A program made the translations under genes and the position numbers. DNA of 7,458 bases from Lentimicrobiaceae bacterium (lineage in GTDB: Bacteria; Bacteroidota; Bacteroidia; Bacteroidales; WCHB1-69), in NCBI GenBank assembly GCA_009787675.1, contig WQSU01000122.1, positions 1 through 7,458 of the forward strand, read 5' to 3'. Under the pieces are notes generated by a model. It did not search any database, had not been told where the DNA came from, and saw only the letters and a list, made by a program, of their open reading frames with translations. Of the stretch, positions 1 through 6,630 are shown piece after piece (position 1 is the stretch's first letter; the number at the start of each line of letters is the position of its first letter).

Positions 1-1532
1 TTCAAATTTGTAACAGGATCAGTACCAACGGGTTTTACTAAGCCAACAATACACAAATTGTATTGATCATCAGGGCTGTTAACTCCCTGCTTCCAATCGC
101 CGCCAACAGGTTTGTACCAATAGCCATTTGGGTTAGGAACTCCATTTGCATGCGTAATACTAATAAAATCTTCAGTAGTAGCACCTGTCCATCCAAAATA
201 GATATCCTTATTTTCCAAATCAATAGGAGGATCTATTTTAATATAGTTCCATCCAGATTTTGGAAACTCAAAAGAAAACCACAAGTCATCACCATCTAAT
301 GAATTTCTAACCCACAGGTGAATATAATTCTCAAATCCTCTAGCATCCCAAAAGTCGATTGCCATACCAACTAATTGTTTTCCAGCGTAAGGTGAAAGAC
401 CTGCTGCTGGAAATCCTACAGCGTTGCTTATTTCACCACCGATATAAAAACCTCCATTATGTCCTTGTGTTTCAATATATTTTAATAAATCCGGTGTGTA
501 AATAAGAAGGGTTACAGGGTCAGATATGTCGTTTATTGCAACTTCATCGCCTGAAAGAATGACTTTACCTCTCAATGTTAAATATCCTTCAATAGGGTGT
601 GCATAAGGGAATTCGACTACTTTGGTAGCACCCCAAGCTAATTGTTCCGTGATAGTTTCTTCAGCTAATACATTGCCATTATTGTCAGTTAATTGTACTT
701 TGAAATTATTTTGAGGATTGGTGCCAATATTTTTCACCCCAACAGAATAGGTATAATATTCTTTCATTTCTTTCCATTGTGACGGTTCTTGAAAGGAAAC
801 ACCTAAAGCTGCCATGTCGTTTTCAGGAAAATCACAGTCAACGACATAACCTTTAATGCCAAAATTTCCATAGTTGGTTATGGGTTGAAAGGTAGCGCCT
901 GCACCATAATTGCTTGCATTATTGGAACAAATATAATAAAATCCACCTGGTACTGCTGGATCTTCAGCAGCTGTTGTTGCTTTGAATGGTCTTATATAGG
1001 TTTCGCAAGGAGATGGTGGAGGATCGCATGCCGCTGAAAAAGAATATTGAACTCCTATTACAAAACCAGAACCAGCAGATACTGTTTGAGGTGTATTCAG
1101 AACAATGGTATTCCATGAATCAAATACAGGATTAAAAGTTTGTTCATAGACAACAGCTCCTGACAGTGAATGTTTTACATAAACTTTAGAAGCACTTGGA
1201 TTAAAATACATACTGGGGAAAAACTCCGATGCAGGTACAGCTAAAATTATTTTTGTTAATTTTCCTCCTACATACGGTTCTACTTGAGAAGCAGTATAGG
1301 AAATACAAGCAGTGGGGTACCAATTAGACCACAAAGGAAATCCAACTTGTGTTGACGGATCGGTACCAAGGTAGGTCATTTCACAATCTGCCCTCTCTTG
1401 ATCAGGAAAGGGGAGATGGTGCTCCGAATAGATTGCAGACAGATCAGTTGTTTGATACACAGCATTTTGTGCATTCAAAAAACTGAAACTTGCTATAAAT
1501 ATGATAGCAAGTAAAAAGATAGTTTTTTTCAT
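1..1532 (-). CDS. Secreted modular beta-sandwich protein, 5' part (3' end beyond window)
   Basis: The frame is open from the ATG at 1532 to the left edge, giving 510 codons with no stop. I translated it directly from the complementary strand. Residues 1-21 form a signal peptide (MKKTIFLLAI... ending FLNA-Q). Residues about 75-232 form a beta-rich module with GGKLTKI, WNTIVLNTPQTV and FGIKGYVVDC. Residues about 235-345 (ENDMAALGV, YSVGVKNIGTN, ILSGDEVAINDISD) resemble a CARDB-like Ig-fold domain. Residues about 370-500 look like a second copy of the first module (SPYAGKQLVGM, GWNYIKIDPPIDL). The last visible residues, DPVTNL, resemble the start of the Fn3-like modules in the neighbouring genes. 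By inference the missing part holds an Fn3-like module and a T9SS sorting domain. The role is probably a cell-surface or released binding protein; no catalytic motif is visible. The start is supported by the signal peptide and by a leader shared with the upstream gene. Confidence 0.9.
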   Translation of the reverse strand, partial: MKKTIFLLAIIFIASFSFLNAQNAVYQTTDLSAIYSEHHLPFPDQERADCEMTYLGTDPSTQVGFPLWSNWYPTACISYTASQVEPYVGGKLTKIILAVPASEFFPSMYFNPSASKVYVKHSLSGAVVYEQTFNPVFDSWNTIVLNTPQTVSAGSGFVIGVQYSFSAACDPPPSPCETYIRPFKATTAAEDPAVPGGFYYICSNNASNYGAGATFQPITNYGNFGIKGYVVDCDFPENDMAALGVSFQEPSQWKEMKEYYTYSVGVKNIGTNPQNNFKVQLTDNNGNVLAEETITEQLAWGATKVVEFPYAHPIEGYLTLRGKVILSGDEVAINDISDPVTLLIYTPDLLKYIETQGHNGGFYIGGEISNAVGFPAAGLSPYAGKQLVGMAIDFWDARGFENYIHLWVRNSLDGDDLWFSFEFPKSGWNYIKIDPPIDLENKDIYFGWTGATTEDFISITHANGVPNPNGYWYKPVGGDWKQGVNSPDDQYNLCIVGLVKPVGTDPVTNL

Positions 1533-1552
1533 AATAAATAAATTTTGGTTAA
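1533..1552 (-). promoter_or_regulatory. AT-rich translation leader shared with the upstream paralogue
   Basis: The bases just before the ATG read AACCAAAATTTATTTATT on the minus strand. Apart from one T in a T-run they match the leader of the gene that starts at 3682. There is no Shine-Dalgarno sequence, which is usual in Bacteroidetes, where A/T-rich unstructured leaders support initiation. The shared leader helps fix the start codon for both genes. Confidence 0.5.
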
Positions 1553-1582
1553 TAAATAATAGTTCGTTTTTTAATTAACGCG

Positions 1583-1613
1583 CAAAAATAGTTTTTTTTT
1601 TCAATAAAACAAA
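1583..1613 (-). promoter_or_regulatory. Bacteroidetes-type promoter for the gene starting at 1532
   Basis: On the minus strand a TTTG (1613-1610) is followed after 19 bases by TATTTTTG (1590-1583), which fits the Bacteroidetes -33 TTTG / -7 TAnnTTTG pattern. It lies about 50 bases before the ATG. The TTTG is the end of the T-tract of the preceding terminator, so the two signals overlap. The assignment rests on motif match only. Confidence 0.55.
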
Positions 1614-1640
1614 AAAAGCTCCTCAAAAGAGAAGCTTTTT
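1611..1640 (-). terminator. Rho-independent terminator of the 673-aa gene
   Basis: Arms AAAAAGCTCCTC and GAGAAGCTTTTT enclose a 4-base loop about 20 bases past the stop codon at 1661. The one imperfect pair is C/A on the plus strand but a U-G wobble in minus-strand RNA, so the hairpin fits the minus strand better. A seven-T run follows the hairpin in the direction of transcription. Confidence 0.8.
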
Positions 1641-1660
1641 TATTTTAAAGCAAGACAGTT

Positions 1661-2163
1661 TTATTGTTTCACAAATTTCTTTACACAAGTTCCTTTTTCG
1701 GAAGCAAGGCGTACGAAATAAACGCCGTTGGTAAGAGCAGATATGTCAATTTTAATCTCATTGGCATTTACAAATTGAGAAATTACGGTTTGACCTAAGA
1801 AGTTTACTACTTCAACGGAGTGGAAATCAACGCCAGCTTTGATCGTAATTTCGTTACTTGTAGCAGGATTTGGGGCAATGGTAAATGCTTGCAGTCCTGT
1901 TTCATGAACACCTTCGCAGGCGGCAGTTCCGGTTACATTTACAGGGGTTGCTTCGCCTGTGCTGCAAACGGTAATAACTTCCCAAGTGTAAGCTTTTCCA
2001 TTTTCAAAGTCGCCGTTTTCAACATATTGAGGAGTAGTAACTGTGGATAGCAGCACACCGCTTCTTGAAACTTTGTATCCGGTGGCTCCCTCAACGGCAG
2101 TCCAAGTGATGGTAGCTGTTTCACAAGCTACAGCAGCGGCGCCGTTGGTTATGGGATCGCAAG
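1661..2163 (-). repeat. Dispersed repeat copy A: Fn3-like module plus T9SS domain coding region
   Basis: This 3' end of the 673-aa gene is colinear and gap-free with 6128-6630 at a constant offset of 4467. It includes exact matches of 44 bp (2010-2053) and 42 bp (2063-2104). The encoded 163 residues are about 81% identical by hand count. It is a coding duplication, not a mobile element. Confidence 0.85.
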
Positions 2164-3682
2164 CAGTAGCGCAAGCCGGTAAGATTTTTTCTATCTTATC
2201 AGATTCACCTGATGGGCAAACTACAGCAACTTCCCATGTGTGCCCTTCTGTTGTTACAAAACCGGCATCGGTATAAGAGGTTGTATTGTGTTTTTCCTTG
2301 ATAAGACCATTGTCGCGGTAAACGTTATAGTAGTTTAATACAGGACCACCCTGACCTTCAACAAAGCCTTGTATTGCCCAATTACCAGAGTTGAAAACAG
2401 GGTTAGTTATGAGACTTTCAATCTTAGCCCATGAACCATTATATAATAACATGTTAACGTTTTGAACAAAACCACCTGTTCCATACGGGCATGGAGGACC
2501 TGCGCCGGCTGTCATATTTACATGAACGCCAAGCCATAATTCTAGAGATGGATCTATTTCTACAGGGGTAGATAGCGAAATTTCATGCCAATCATGGCTA
2601 ACAAGGGTTGCACTGGCTATCGAAGGGCTACTGTATATTTCAGTTCCTGCAGAAGTGGAAGAAGAGCCTTGCCAAATTTTAAACTCGTATGTAGCGGCTT
2701 CAATATAGGTTTGTCCAGTTTGAGAATTATACGGTCCTTCGCTAAAGTAAAACTTCATTTTGGATATTTTGTTGCCGGCAACAATTCCCAGATTTGCTAA
2801 ATCTGAAGGGCTCCAACGTTGTGCAAATGATAATTCTGCAGGACCACCTACTCCAACACCACCGGCAAAGTCGCCTACCACATAAGTGAGCCATTGGTCT
2901 CCTTTGTTTTTTGCAGGAGCAGTCCACGTAAGATCTGCTTTACAATCTGTGGTATAAGTAACGGCTAAATTTTTAGCAGGGTCGCAATCTGGGGGAGGAG
3001 GAGTACCGCCACTTTCTACTTTAATATCGTCAATCATGATAGCAAGTCCATATTCAGCAGCATTTTGATCATGAATACCCAAGTAGTAGGTTCCACTTGC
3101 GGTAGGTGTAAAGGTTGAGGTATGCGTTCTCCAAGTATAATCCCAACCCCAAATAGTGGTGTTTGCAAAAACCTGCTCAGCGCTTGCCATAGCTGCTGCA
3201 GTAGCAGTTTGCCCTATCCGTACCTCGAATTTGTCAACTTCACCTCCTTGTTGATAACCCATAGCGCACCACCAAAAACTAATGGAATAAGTTTCTCCGG
3301 CTGTAAGTGTAAATCCGTTACTGAATGCCCATGTATTTCCCGAGTATAACCAGCTACGTCCCATAAACCTCGTCCCTTCTTTGGCAGGCATATCACCTCC
3401 AACTTCTTCCATGTCATTCAAATTAGAATAAGTTTTCCATGTGCCCGTTGCAGACACTGTCCATCCTGTTGGCAAAGAGCCTCCAATACCTGAGGTACCT
3501 TCAAATCCTTCAGCGTAAACAACATCTCTACCATGTTGTGCAGGTGCATGAGCCGCTGTTGCTGTAAAAGAAGGAGTTTCCGGTTTTGGCATATCAACTT
3601 TTGTTGGAGCCATTCTTGGTTGGGCAAAGACCGCTCCAATAAAAAGCAGTATTGCAGTCAAAGTAAATAAACTTTTTTTCAT
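1661..3682 (-). CDS. T9SS-secreted modular adhesin-like protein with jelly-roll and Fn3-like domains (673 aa)
   Basis: Residues 1-20 are a signal peptide (MKKSLFTLTA..., GAVFA-Q). Residues about 55-224 form a jelly-roll of the choice-of-anchor J / cleaved-adhesin kind (YAEGFEG, LPTGWT, FSNGFTLTAGETYSISFWW, IMIDDIKVES). After a GGTPPPP linker, an Fn3-like module starts at 233 (DPAKNLAVTY, ADLTWTAP). It is interrupted at about 258-445 by an inserted beta-sandwich (GNKISKMKFYF, HDWHEISLSTPVEI, WAIQGFVEG) and resumes at 449-504 (YYNVYRDNG, HTWEVAVVC). A second, uninterrupted Fn3-like module spans 508-589. Residues about 597-673 are the T9SS type A sorting domain (IAPNPATSNE, VEVVNFLGQT, NGVYFVRLASEKG, KKFVKQ). 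Expected route: Sec export, then T9SS passage through the outer membrane, with removal of the C-terminal domain. No catalytic residues are evident, so a binding or adhesin role is an inference. It has its own terminator and promoter-like element. Confidence 0.95.
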   Translation of the reverse strand: MKKSLFTLTAILLFIGAVFAQPRMAPTKVDMPKPETPSFTATAAHAPAQHGRDVVYAEGFEGTSGIGGSLPTGWTVSATGTWKTYSNLNDMEEVGGDMPAKEGTRFMGRSWLYSGNTWAFSNGFTLTAGETYSISFWWCAMGYQQGGEVDKFEVRIGQTATAAAMASAEQVFANTTIWGWDYTWRTHTSTFTPTASGTYYLGIHDQNAAEYGLAIMIDDIKVESGGTPPPPDCDPAKNLAVTYTTDCKADLTWTAPAKNKGDQWLTYVVGDFAGGVGVGGPAELSFAQRWSPSDLANLGIVAGNKISKMKFYFSEGPYNSQTGQTYIEAATYEFKIWQGSSSTSAGTEIYSSPSIASATLVSHDWHEISLSTPVEIDPSLELWLGVHVNMTAGAGPPCPYGTGGFVQNVNMLLYNGSWAKIESLITNPVFNSGNWAIQGFVEGQGGPVLNYYNVYRDNGLIKEKHNTTSYTDAGFVTTEGHTWEVAVVCPSGESDKIEKILPACATACDPITNGAAAVACETATITWTAVEGATGYKVSRSGVLLSTVTTPQYVENGDFENGKAYTWEVITVCSTGEATPVNVTGTAACEGVHETGLQAFTIAPNPATSNEITIKAGVDFHSVEVVNFLGQTVISQFVNANEIKIDISALTNGVYFVRLASEKGTCVKKFVKQ

Positions 3683-3701
3683 AATAAATAAATTTGGTTA
3701 G
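3683..3701 (-). promoter_or_regulatory. AT-rich translation leader of the 673-aa gene
   Basis: The minus strand reads AACCAAATTTATTTATT directly before the ATG. This is the same leader as at 1533-1552 apart from one T. No Shine-Dalgarno sequence is present. Confidence 0.5.
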
Positions 3702-3736
3702 TAAATTAATTTTTTTGTTTTAAAAAAAACAACCTG

Positions 3737-3763
3737 CAAAAATAGTTTTTTTCCAATATCAAA
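3737..3763 (-). promoter_or_regulatory. Promoter-like TATTTTTG element for the gene starting at 3682
   Basis: TATTTTTG (3744-3737 on the minus strand) lies about 54 bases before the ATG. The preceding run of seven A and C matches the same region of the next gene's promoter. A TTTG at 3763-3760 could be the -33 box, but its 15-base spacing is shorter than the usual 19-20, so that half is doubtful. Confidence 0.42.
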
Positions 3764-3828
3764 AAAAAATAAAATATTAACCAATTTTTCAGGCTGCCTT
3801 TTAGCTTAAAAATGCCGCTGCATGCAAT

Positions 3829-3865
3829 AAAAAAAGAGGCTGTATTATAAGACAACCTCTTTTTT
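3829..3865 (-). terminator. Rho-independent terminator of the frameshifted gene
   Basis: Arms AAAAAGAGG-C-TGT and ACA-A-CCTCTTTTT enclose an 8-base loop about 17 bases after the stop at 3883. The mismatch becomes a U-G wobble in minus-strand RNA, and an A-rich stretch on the plus strand supplies the U-tract. Confidence 0.8.
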
Positions 3866-3882
3866 ACGTTAAAGTTCTATTT

Positions 3883-4353
3883 CTATTGTTTCACAAATTT
3901 CTTCACATTAGCGCCTTTTTCGGAAGCAATGCGAACGAAATAGATGCCGTTGTTCAAATGAGAGAGGTCAAGAGAAATACTTTTGCTTGCATTGGTTCGA
4001 GACAGCACAGTTTGCCCTAAGAAATTTATCACTTCCACTTTATTGAAAATGGTTTCGGAAGTAATAGTCATATTGCCTGTTGTTGGATTGGGATACAGGG
4101 TAAAGGAACTGTTTTTATTTTCAAGAACGCTGTTGCCACCGCCGCCGCCGCCGTGCTCGCATTCTGCTGCCGGTAATGTTATGATAACGGGCGCCGATTC
4201 GCCATTACCGTCCTGACAAATGGTTTTCACCGACCAAGTATGTCCTTTATGAGTGTCAAATTCTTTATCAGTATAGGTAAGTTCAGTTACTTCGCTTTCA
4301 ATGAGTACGCCATCTCTGTAAATGTTGTAGCGAACAGGTTCAGCATATTTCTT
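3883..4353 (-). pseudogene. Orphaned 3' part of the frameshifted gene: Fn3-like half-module plus T9SS sorting domain
   Basis: This frame continues the protein encoded at 5968-4340 but is one register away from it. After KKYAEPVRY it reads NIYRDGVLIE and HTWSVKTIC, the second half of an Fn3-like module. Then come a six-glycine linker and a full T9SS type A domain (LYPNPTTGN, VEVINFLGQTVLS, NGIYFVRIASEKG, VKKFVKQ), ending in TAG at 3883-3885. The frame stays open upstream to an ATG at 4560, but residues before KKYAEPVRY in this frame match nothing here and no signal peptide is present, so it is not a credible independent gene. Removing one copy of the 28-bp repeat at 4325-4380 joins both parts into 685 aa, close to the 673 aa of the neighbour. 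The conserved domain suggests the break is recent, reversible, or an assembly error. Confidence 0.85.
4135..4153 (-). repeat. GGC/GGT trinucleotide run encoding a polyglycine linker
   Basis: A short GCC-type triplet run on the plus strand encodes six glycines between the last Fn3-like half-module and the T9SS domain. Length changes by whole units would stay in frame and only alter linker length. Confidence 0.6.
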
Positions 4354-4380
4354 TGTAGCGAACAGGTTCAGCATATTTCT
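4325..4380. repeat. Perfect 28-bp tandem duplication that shifts the reading frame
   Basis: Copies at 4325-4352 and 4353-4380 are identical, each starting TTGTAGCGAACAGG on the plus strand, and the next two bases match as well. Since 28 is not a multiple of three, the duplication moves the minus-strand gene by one register. The peptide KKYAEPVRY is encoded in both copies: in frame with the 5' part in the upstream copy, and in frame with the 3' part in the downstream copy. The 5' frame then reads KEIC and stops at 4340-4342. Confidence 0.97.
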
Positions 4381-5968
4381 TTCCTTGAATACGGAAATTG
4401 AGCGAAACGCCAGTCCAATCCATAACCTCAATGGGTCGCCATCCTTCATCACCCGTCTCTTTTTCTTTCCATTGAAATACAGGAAGTCCTCTCTCTTCAG
4501 CAAGGGCATAAATGGCATAGCCGCAATTGTCGCTGTAAGTTCTATCGTAAATACCGGCAATAGACACCCAATATTTTAATCCATTTAATAGTTTAACAGG
4601 GTATGGGAGTATGACGTACGAATTTGAGGTCATTCCTCCGACAAGGCTTAGGTAGGGAAAATAATAAAGTAAAGTACCCGGCATATTATTCAAGTCATCG
4701 TATATTTCAATTCCAATAAAATCGGGAATTTCAAAAGGGGGCTGACCTGCAGGGGCATAGGAGCCACCACAGTGCACTTCAGTAACATACCATGTTTCGC
4801 CTGAGGGAACGTCAAAATCATCGGCTAATACGCTGGTGTGATTATAGTAATCCTTCATAAAACGATAACTCAGGAGCCCTCCATCGAAGGTTGGTTTGCT
4901 GTTATCCCACAATATTTCGGAAGGCGCCTGCCACGTTAAGGTAGCGGTGCACTCTGCTTGATTCACGTTAACTGCAAATTTTTTAGGCATTTGCGGGCAA
5001 TCTGGCTCTTTGCAAGCTTCCTTGGTTACAGTGATCACGGGCGTATAGCCGGTGCAAACCACTTTAACCCCCCAGGTATGTTTCAGCGTAGGCTCAAGGG
5101 TAGCATCCACGTACGATTCTGTGGTTACGGTTGCCATCTCTTCCCCATCTCTGTAAACGATATAAGAAAAATCGCCTTTACCCGCCGGAGCTCTCCATGT
5201 GATTTCAGCTTTACTGCAGTCCAAAACATCATATTCAGCAGTCAAGTTGGTTACATGTTGACAATCAAATTCAACACCAGGATCACCTTCAATTTTAAAA
5301 TAGCTGGAATACAGAGATGTAATTGGACTTGCATCTACCCATGTTGCCGTTGAATAGGTGGGAGCATAAACGCCTAACTTGTCGTAATAGTGATAATTAG
5401 CTCCAATTTGTTTCGTTCCTCTTGAGATATACCAGCGGTAATACTTAACGCCGGCATTGTTGTTCACGGTGCGGTCGAAAGTGGCGGCTATGGTAATCCA
5501 GTATTTTCCTGCAGCAGGCAAAGCGAATGGTTCGGGAAGGATGATTTCCGGTTCCAGAACATTCTCTACGGGGATGCCAGTATTTCTATACAGTTCGGCG
5601 CCGGGTTTACCGCCATTATTTTCATAGATTACCACTGTCATTTTGGTTGGAATAATTGCAGGTTCCTCAGGATAATATCCTTTGGAGGATATTTTATAAA
5701 TGATCCACGGTCCGTCGGCGTCAAAGTCGTCGGCGATCCAAGCCCAATTGTTGTTGCCCGACCAGTAGGTAGAGGTTCCTCCCACCACTCCGTCTAAAGT
5801 ATTAATATTAGTGTTGTCCCATAAGAGGATAAGATCTTTTTTAGCGGTATAATTTGCAGTTTTTTCAAATTGTAAGGCATTCAACTGCACCGGAGATTTG
5901 GAGGTGTTCTGCGCAGATACCCATGCGAAAGTTAAAAGTAACACTGAAATGAGTAATTTTTTTTTCAT
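4340..5968 (-). CDS. Secreted modular protein, 5' ORF of a frameshifted T9SS gene (542 aa)
   Basis: Residues 1-19 are a signal peptide (MKKKLLISVL..., WVSA-Q). Residues about 46-230 form a beta-rich domain (LLWDN, IADDFDADGPWIIYKI, GKPGAELYRNTG, AAGKYWITIAATFDRT). An uninterrupted Fn3-like module spans 233-319 (CSKAEITWRAPAGKGDFSYI, VYRDGE, HTWGVKVVC). A second module begins at 322 (ATLTWQAP) and is interrupted at about 352-529 by a second copy of the N-terminal domain (ILWDN, LADDFDVPSGETWYV, NMPGTLLYY, LNGLKYWVSIAGIYDRT). It resumes with KKYAEPVRY, then ends prematurely in KEIC because of the 28-bp duplication. As it stands the product has a signal peptide but no T9SS domain, so it would be expected to stay in the periplasm. 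The LWDN...ADDF domain recurs in secreted Bacteroidetes proteins; I cannot assign it a ligand. The start is fixed by the signal peptide. Confidence 0.88.
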   Translation of the reverse strand: MKKKLLISVLLLTFAWVSAQNTSKSPVQLNALQFEKTANYTAKKDLILLWDNTNINTLDGVVGGTSTYWSGNNNWAWIADDFDADGPWIIYKISSKGYYPEEPAIIPTKMTVVIYENNGGKPGAELYRNTGIPVENVLEPEIILPEPFALPAAGKYWITIAATFDRTVNNNAGVKYYRWYISRGTKQIGANYHYYDKLGVYAPTYSTATWVDASPITSLYSSYFKIEGDPGVEFDCQHVTNLTAEYDVLDCSKAEITWRAPAGKGDFSYIVYRDGEEMATVTTESYVDATLEPTLKHTWGVKVVCTGYTPVITVTKEACKEPDCPQMPKKFAVNVNQAECTATLTWQAPSEILWDNSKPTFDGGLLSYRFMKDYYNHTSVLADDFDVPSGETWYVTEVHCGGSYAPAGQPPFEIPDFIGIEIYDDLNNMPGTLLYYFPYLSLVGGMTSNSYVILPYPVKLLNGLKYWVSIAGIYDRTYSDNCGYAIYALAEERGLPVFQWKEKETGDEGWRPIEVMDWTGVSLNFRIQGKKYAEPVRYKEIC

Positions 5969-5994
5969 AAATGATATTAATTAATAATTTTCGG

Positions 5995-6002
5995 CAAAAA
6001 TA
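5995..6002 (-). promoter_or_regulatory. TATTTTTG -7-like element for the gene starting at 5968
   Basis: TATTTTTG followed by C lies 26 bases before the ATG and matches the element in front of the other two starts. No clear TTTG lies 19-20 bases further upstream, so only the -7 half is supported. Confidence 0.4.
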
Positions 6003-6076
6003 AGTATTTGCTAAAGTTGGGACTTAGAGTTTTTGGCAAGTTGATTCAAATTCATGAATTAGAATGTAACGTATAA

Positions 6077-6106
6077 AAAAAAACTCCCCTTCCGAGGAGT
6101 TTTTTT
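6077..6106 (-). terminator. Rho-independent terminator of the propeller-bearing gene
   Basis: About 22 bases past the stop at 6128, minus-strand RNA forms ACUCCUC-GGAA-GGGGAGU with flanking A and U runs. The loop GGAA is of the GNRA type, and one pair is a U-G wobble that exists only in minus-strand RNA. Confidence 0.83.
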
Positions 6107-6127
6107 AAAAAATAGAATTTAGAATTT

Positions 6128-6630
6128 TTATTGTTTAATAAATTTCTTCACGCTGGCGCCTTTTTCGGAAGCAATGCGAACGAAGTAAATGCCATTATTA
6201 AGGTAAGATACATCTAATTTAACTTCGTTTCCGGACACCGGTTGAGAAATTATGGTTTGTCCTAAGAAATTAACTACTTCCACCGTGTTGAAATCAACGC
6301 CGGCTTTGATAGTAATTTCGTTACCTGTGGCAGGGTTTGGGGCGATTGTAAATGTTTGCAATCCTATTTCATGAACAGCGCCGCAGGCGGCTGTTTCGGT
6401 TACATTTACAGGTGTTGCTTCGCCTTCGCCGCAAACGGTAATCACTTCCCATGTATAGGAAACGCCATCTTCAAATTCGCCGTTTTCAACATATTGAGGA
6501 GTAGTAACTGTGGATAGCAGTGTGCCTCCTCTTGAAACTTTGTATCCGGTGGCTCCCTCAACGGCAGTCCATGTGATGGTAGCTGTTTCGCAAACTACTG
6601 CTGCGGCTCCGTTGGTTATTGAGGCGCAAG
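6128..6630 (-). repeat. Dispersed repeat copy B: Fn3-like module plus T9SS domain coding region
   Basis: This copy is colinear with 1661-2163 at offset 4467 and includes the exact blocks 6477-6520 and 6530-6571. Upstream of about 6630 the two genes diverge into different domains, so only the C-terminal cassette is shared. Confidence 0.85.

Noticed and set aside
63..299. Short plus-strand ORF near the left edge, with a minus-strand ORF at 38-223 in another frame
   Set aside because: Both overlap the continuous 510-codon minus-strand frame that starts at 1532 with a signal peptide.
3791..3826. Short palindromes (AGGCTGCCT, TGCATGCA) in the 3683-3882 gap
   Set aside because: Too short and unrelated to each other; no evidence of a mobile-element end or operator.
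4325..4380. Programmed ribosomal frameshift or CRISPR-like repeat at the duplicated site
   Set aside because: The register change is fully explained by the extra 28-bp copy. The two copies are directly adjacent with no spacer, so this is not a CRISPR unit.
4354..4560. Independent start at the ATG at 4560 for the 3' T9SS fragment
   Set aside because: The residues before KKYAEPVRY in this frame are an out-of-frame reading of the upstream domain, with no signal peptide; a T9SS domain protein needs Sec export.
4958..5353. 131-codon plus-strand ORF
   Set aside because: It lies wholly antisense to the secreted-protein ORF with its clear domain structure, has no recognisable motif, and is a shadow frame.
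6049..6060. Perfect 12-bp palindrome AATTCATGAATT in the gap before the gene starting at 5968
   Set aside because: Single occurrence in AT-rich DNA, not repeated at the other promoters; chance is the simpler explanation.
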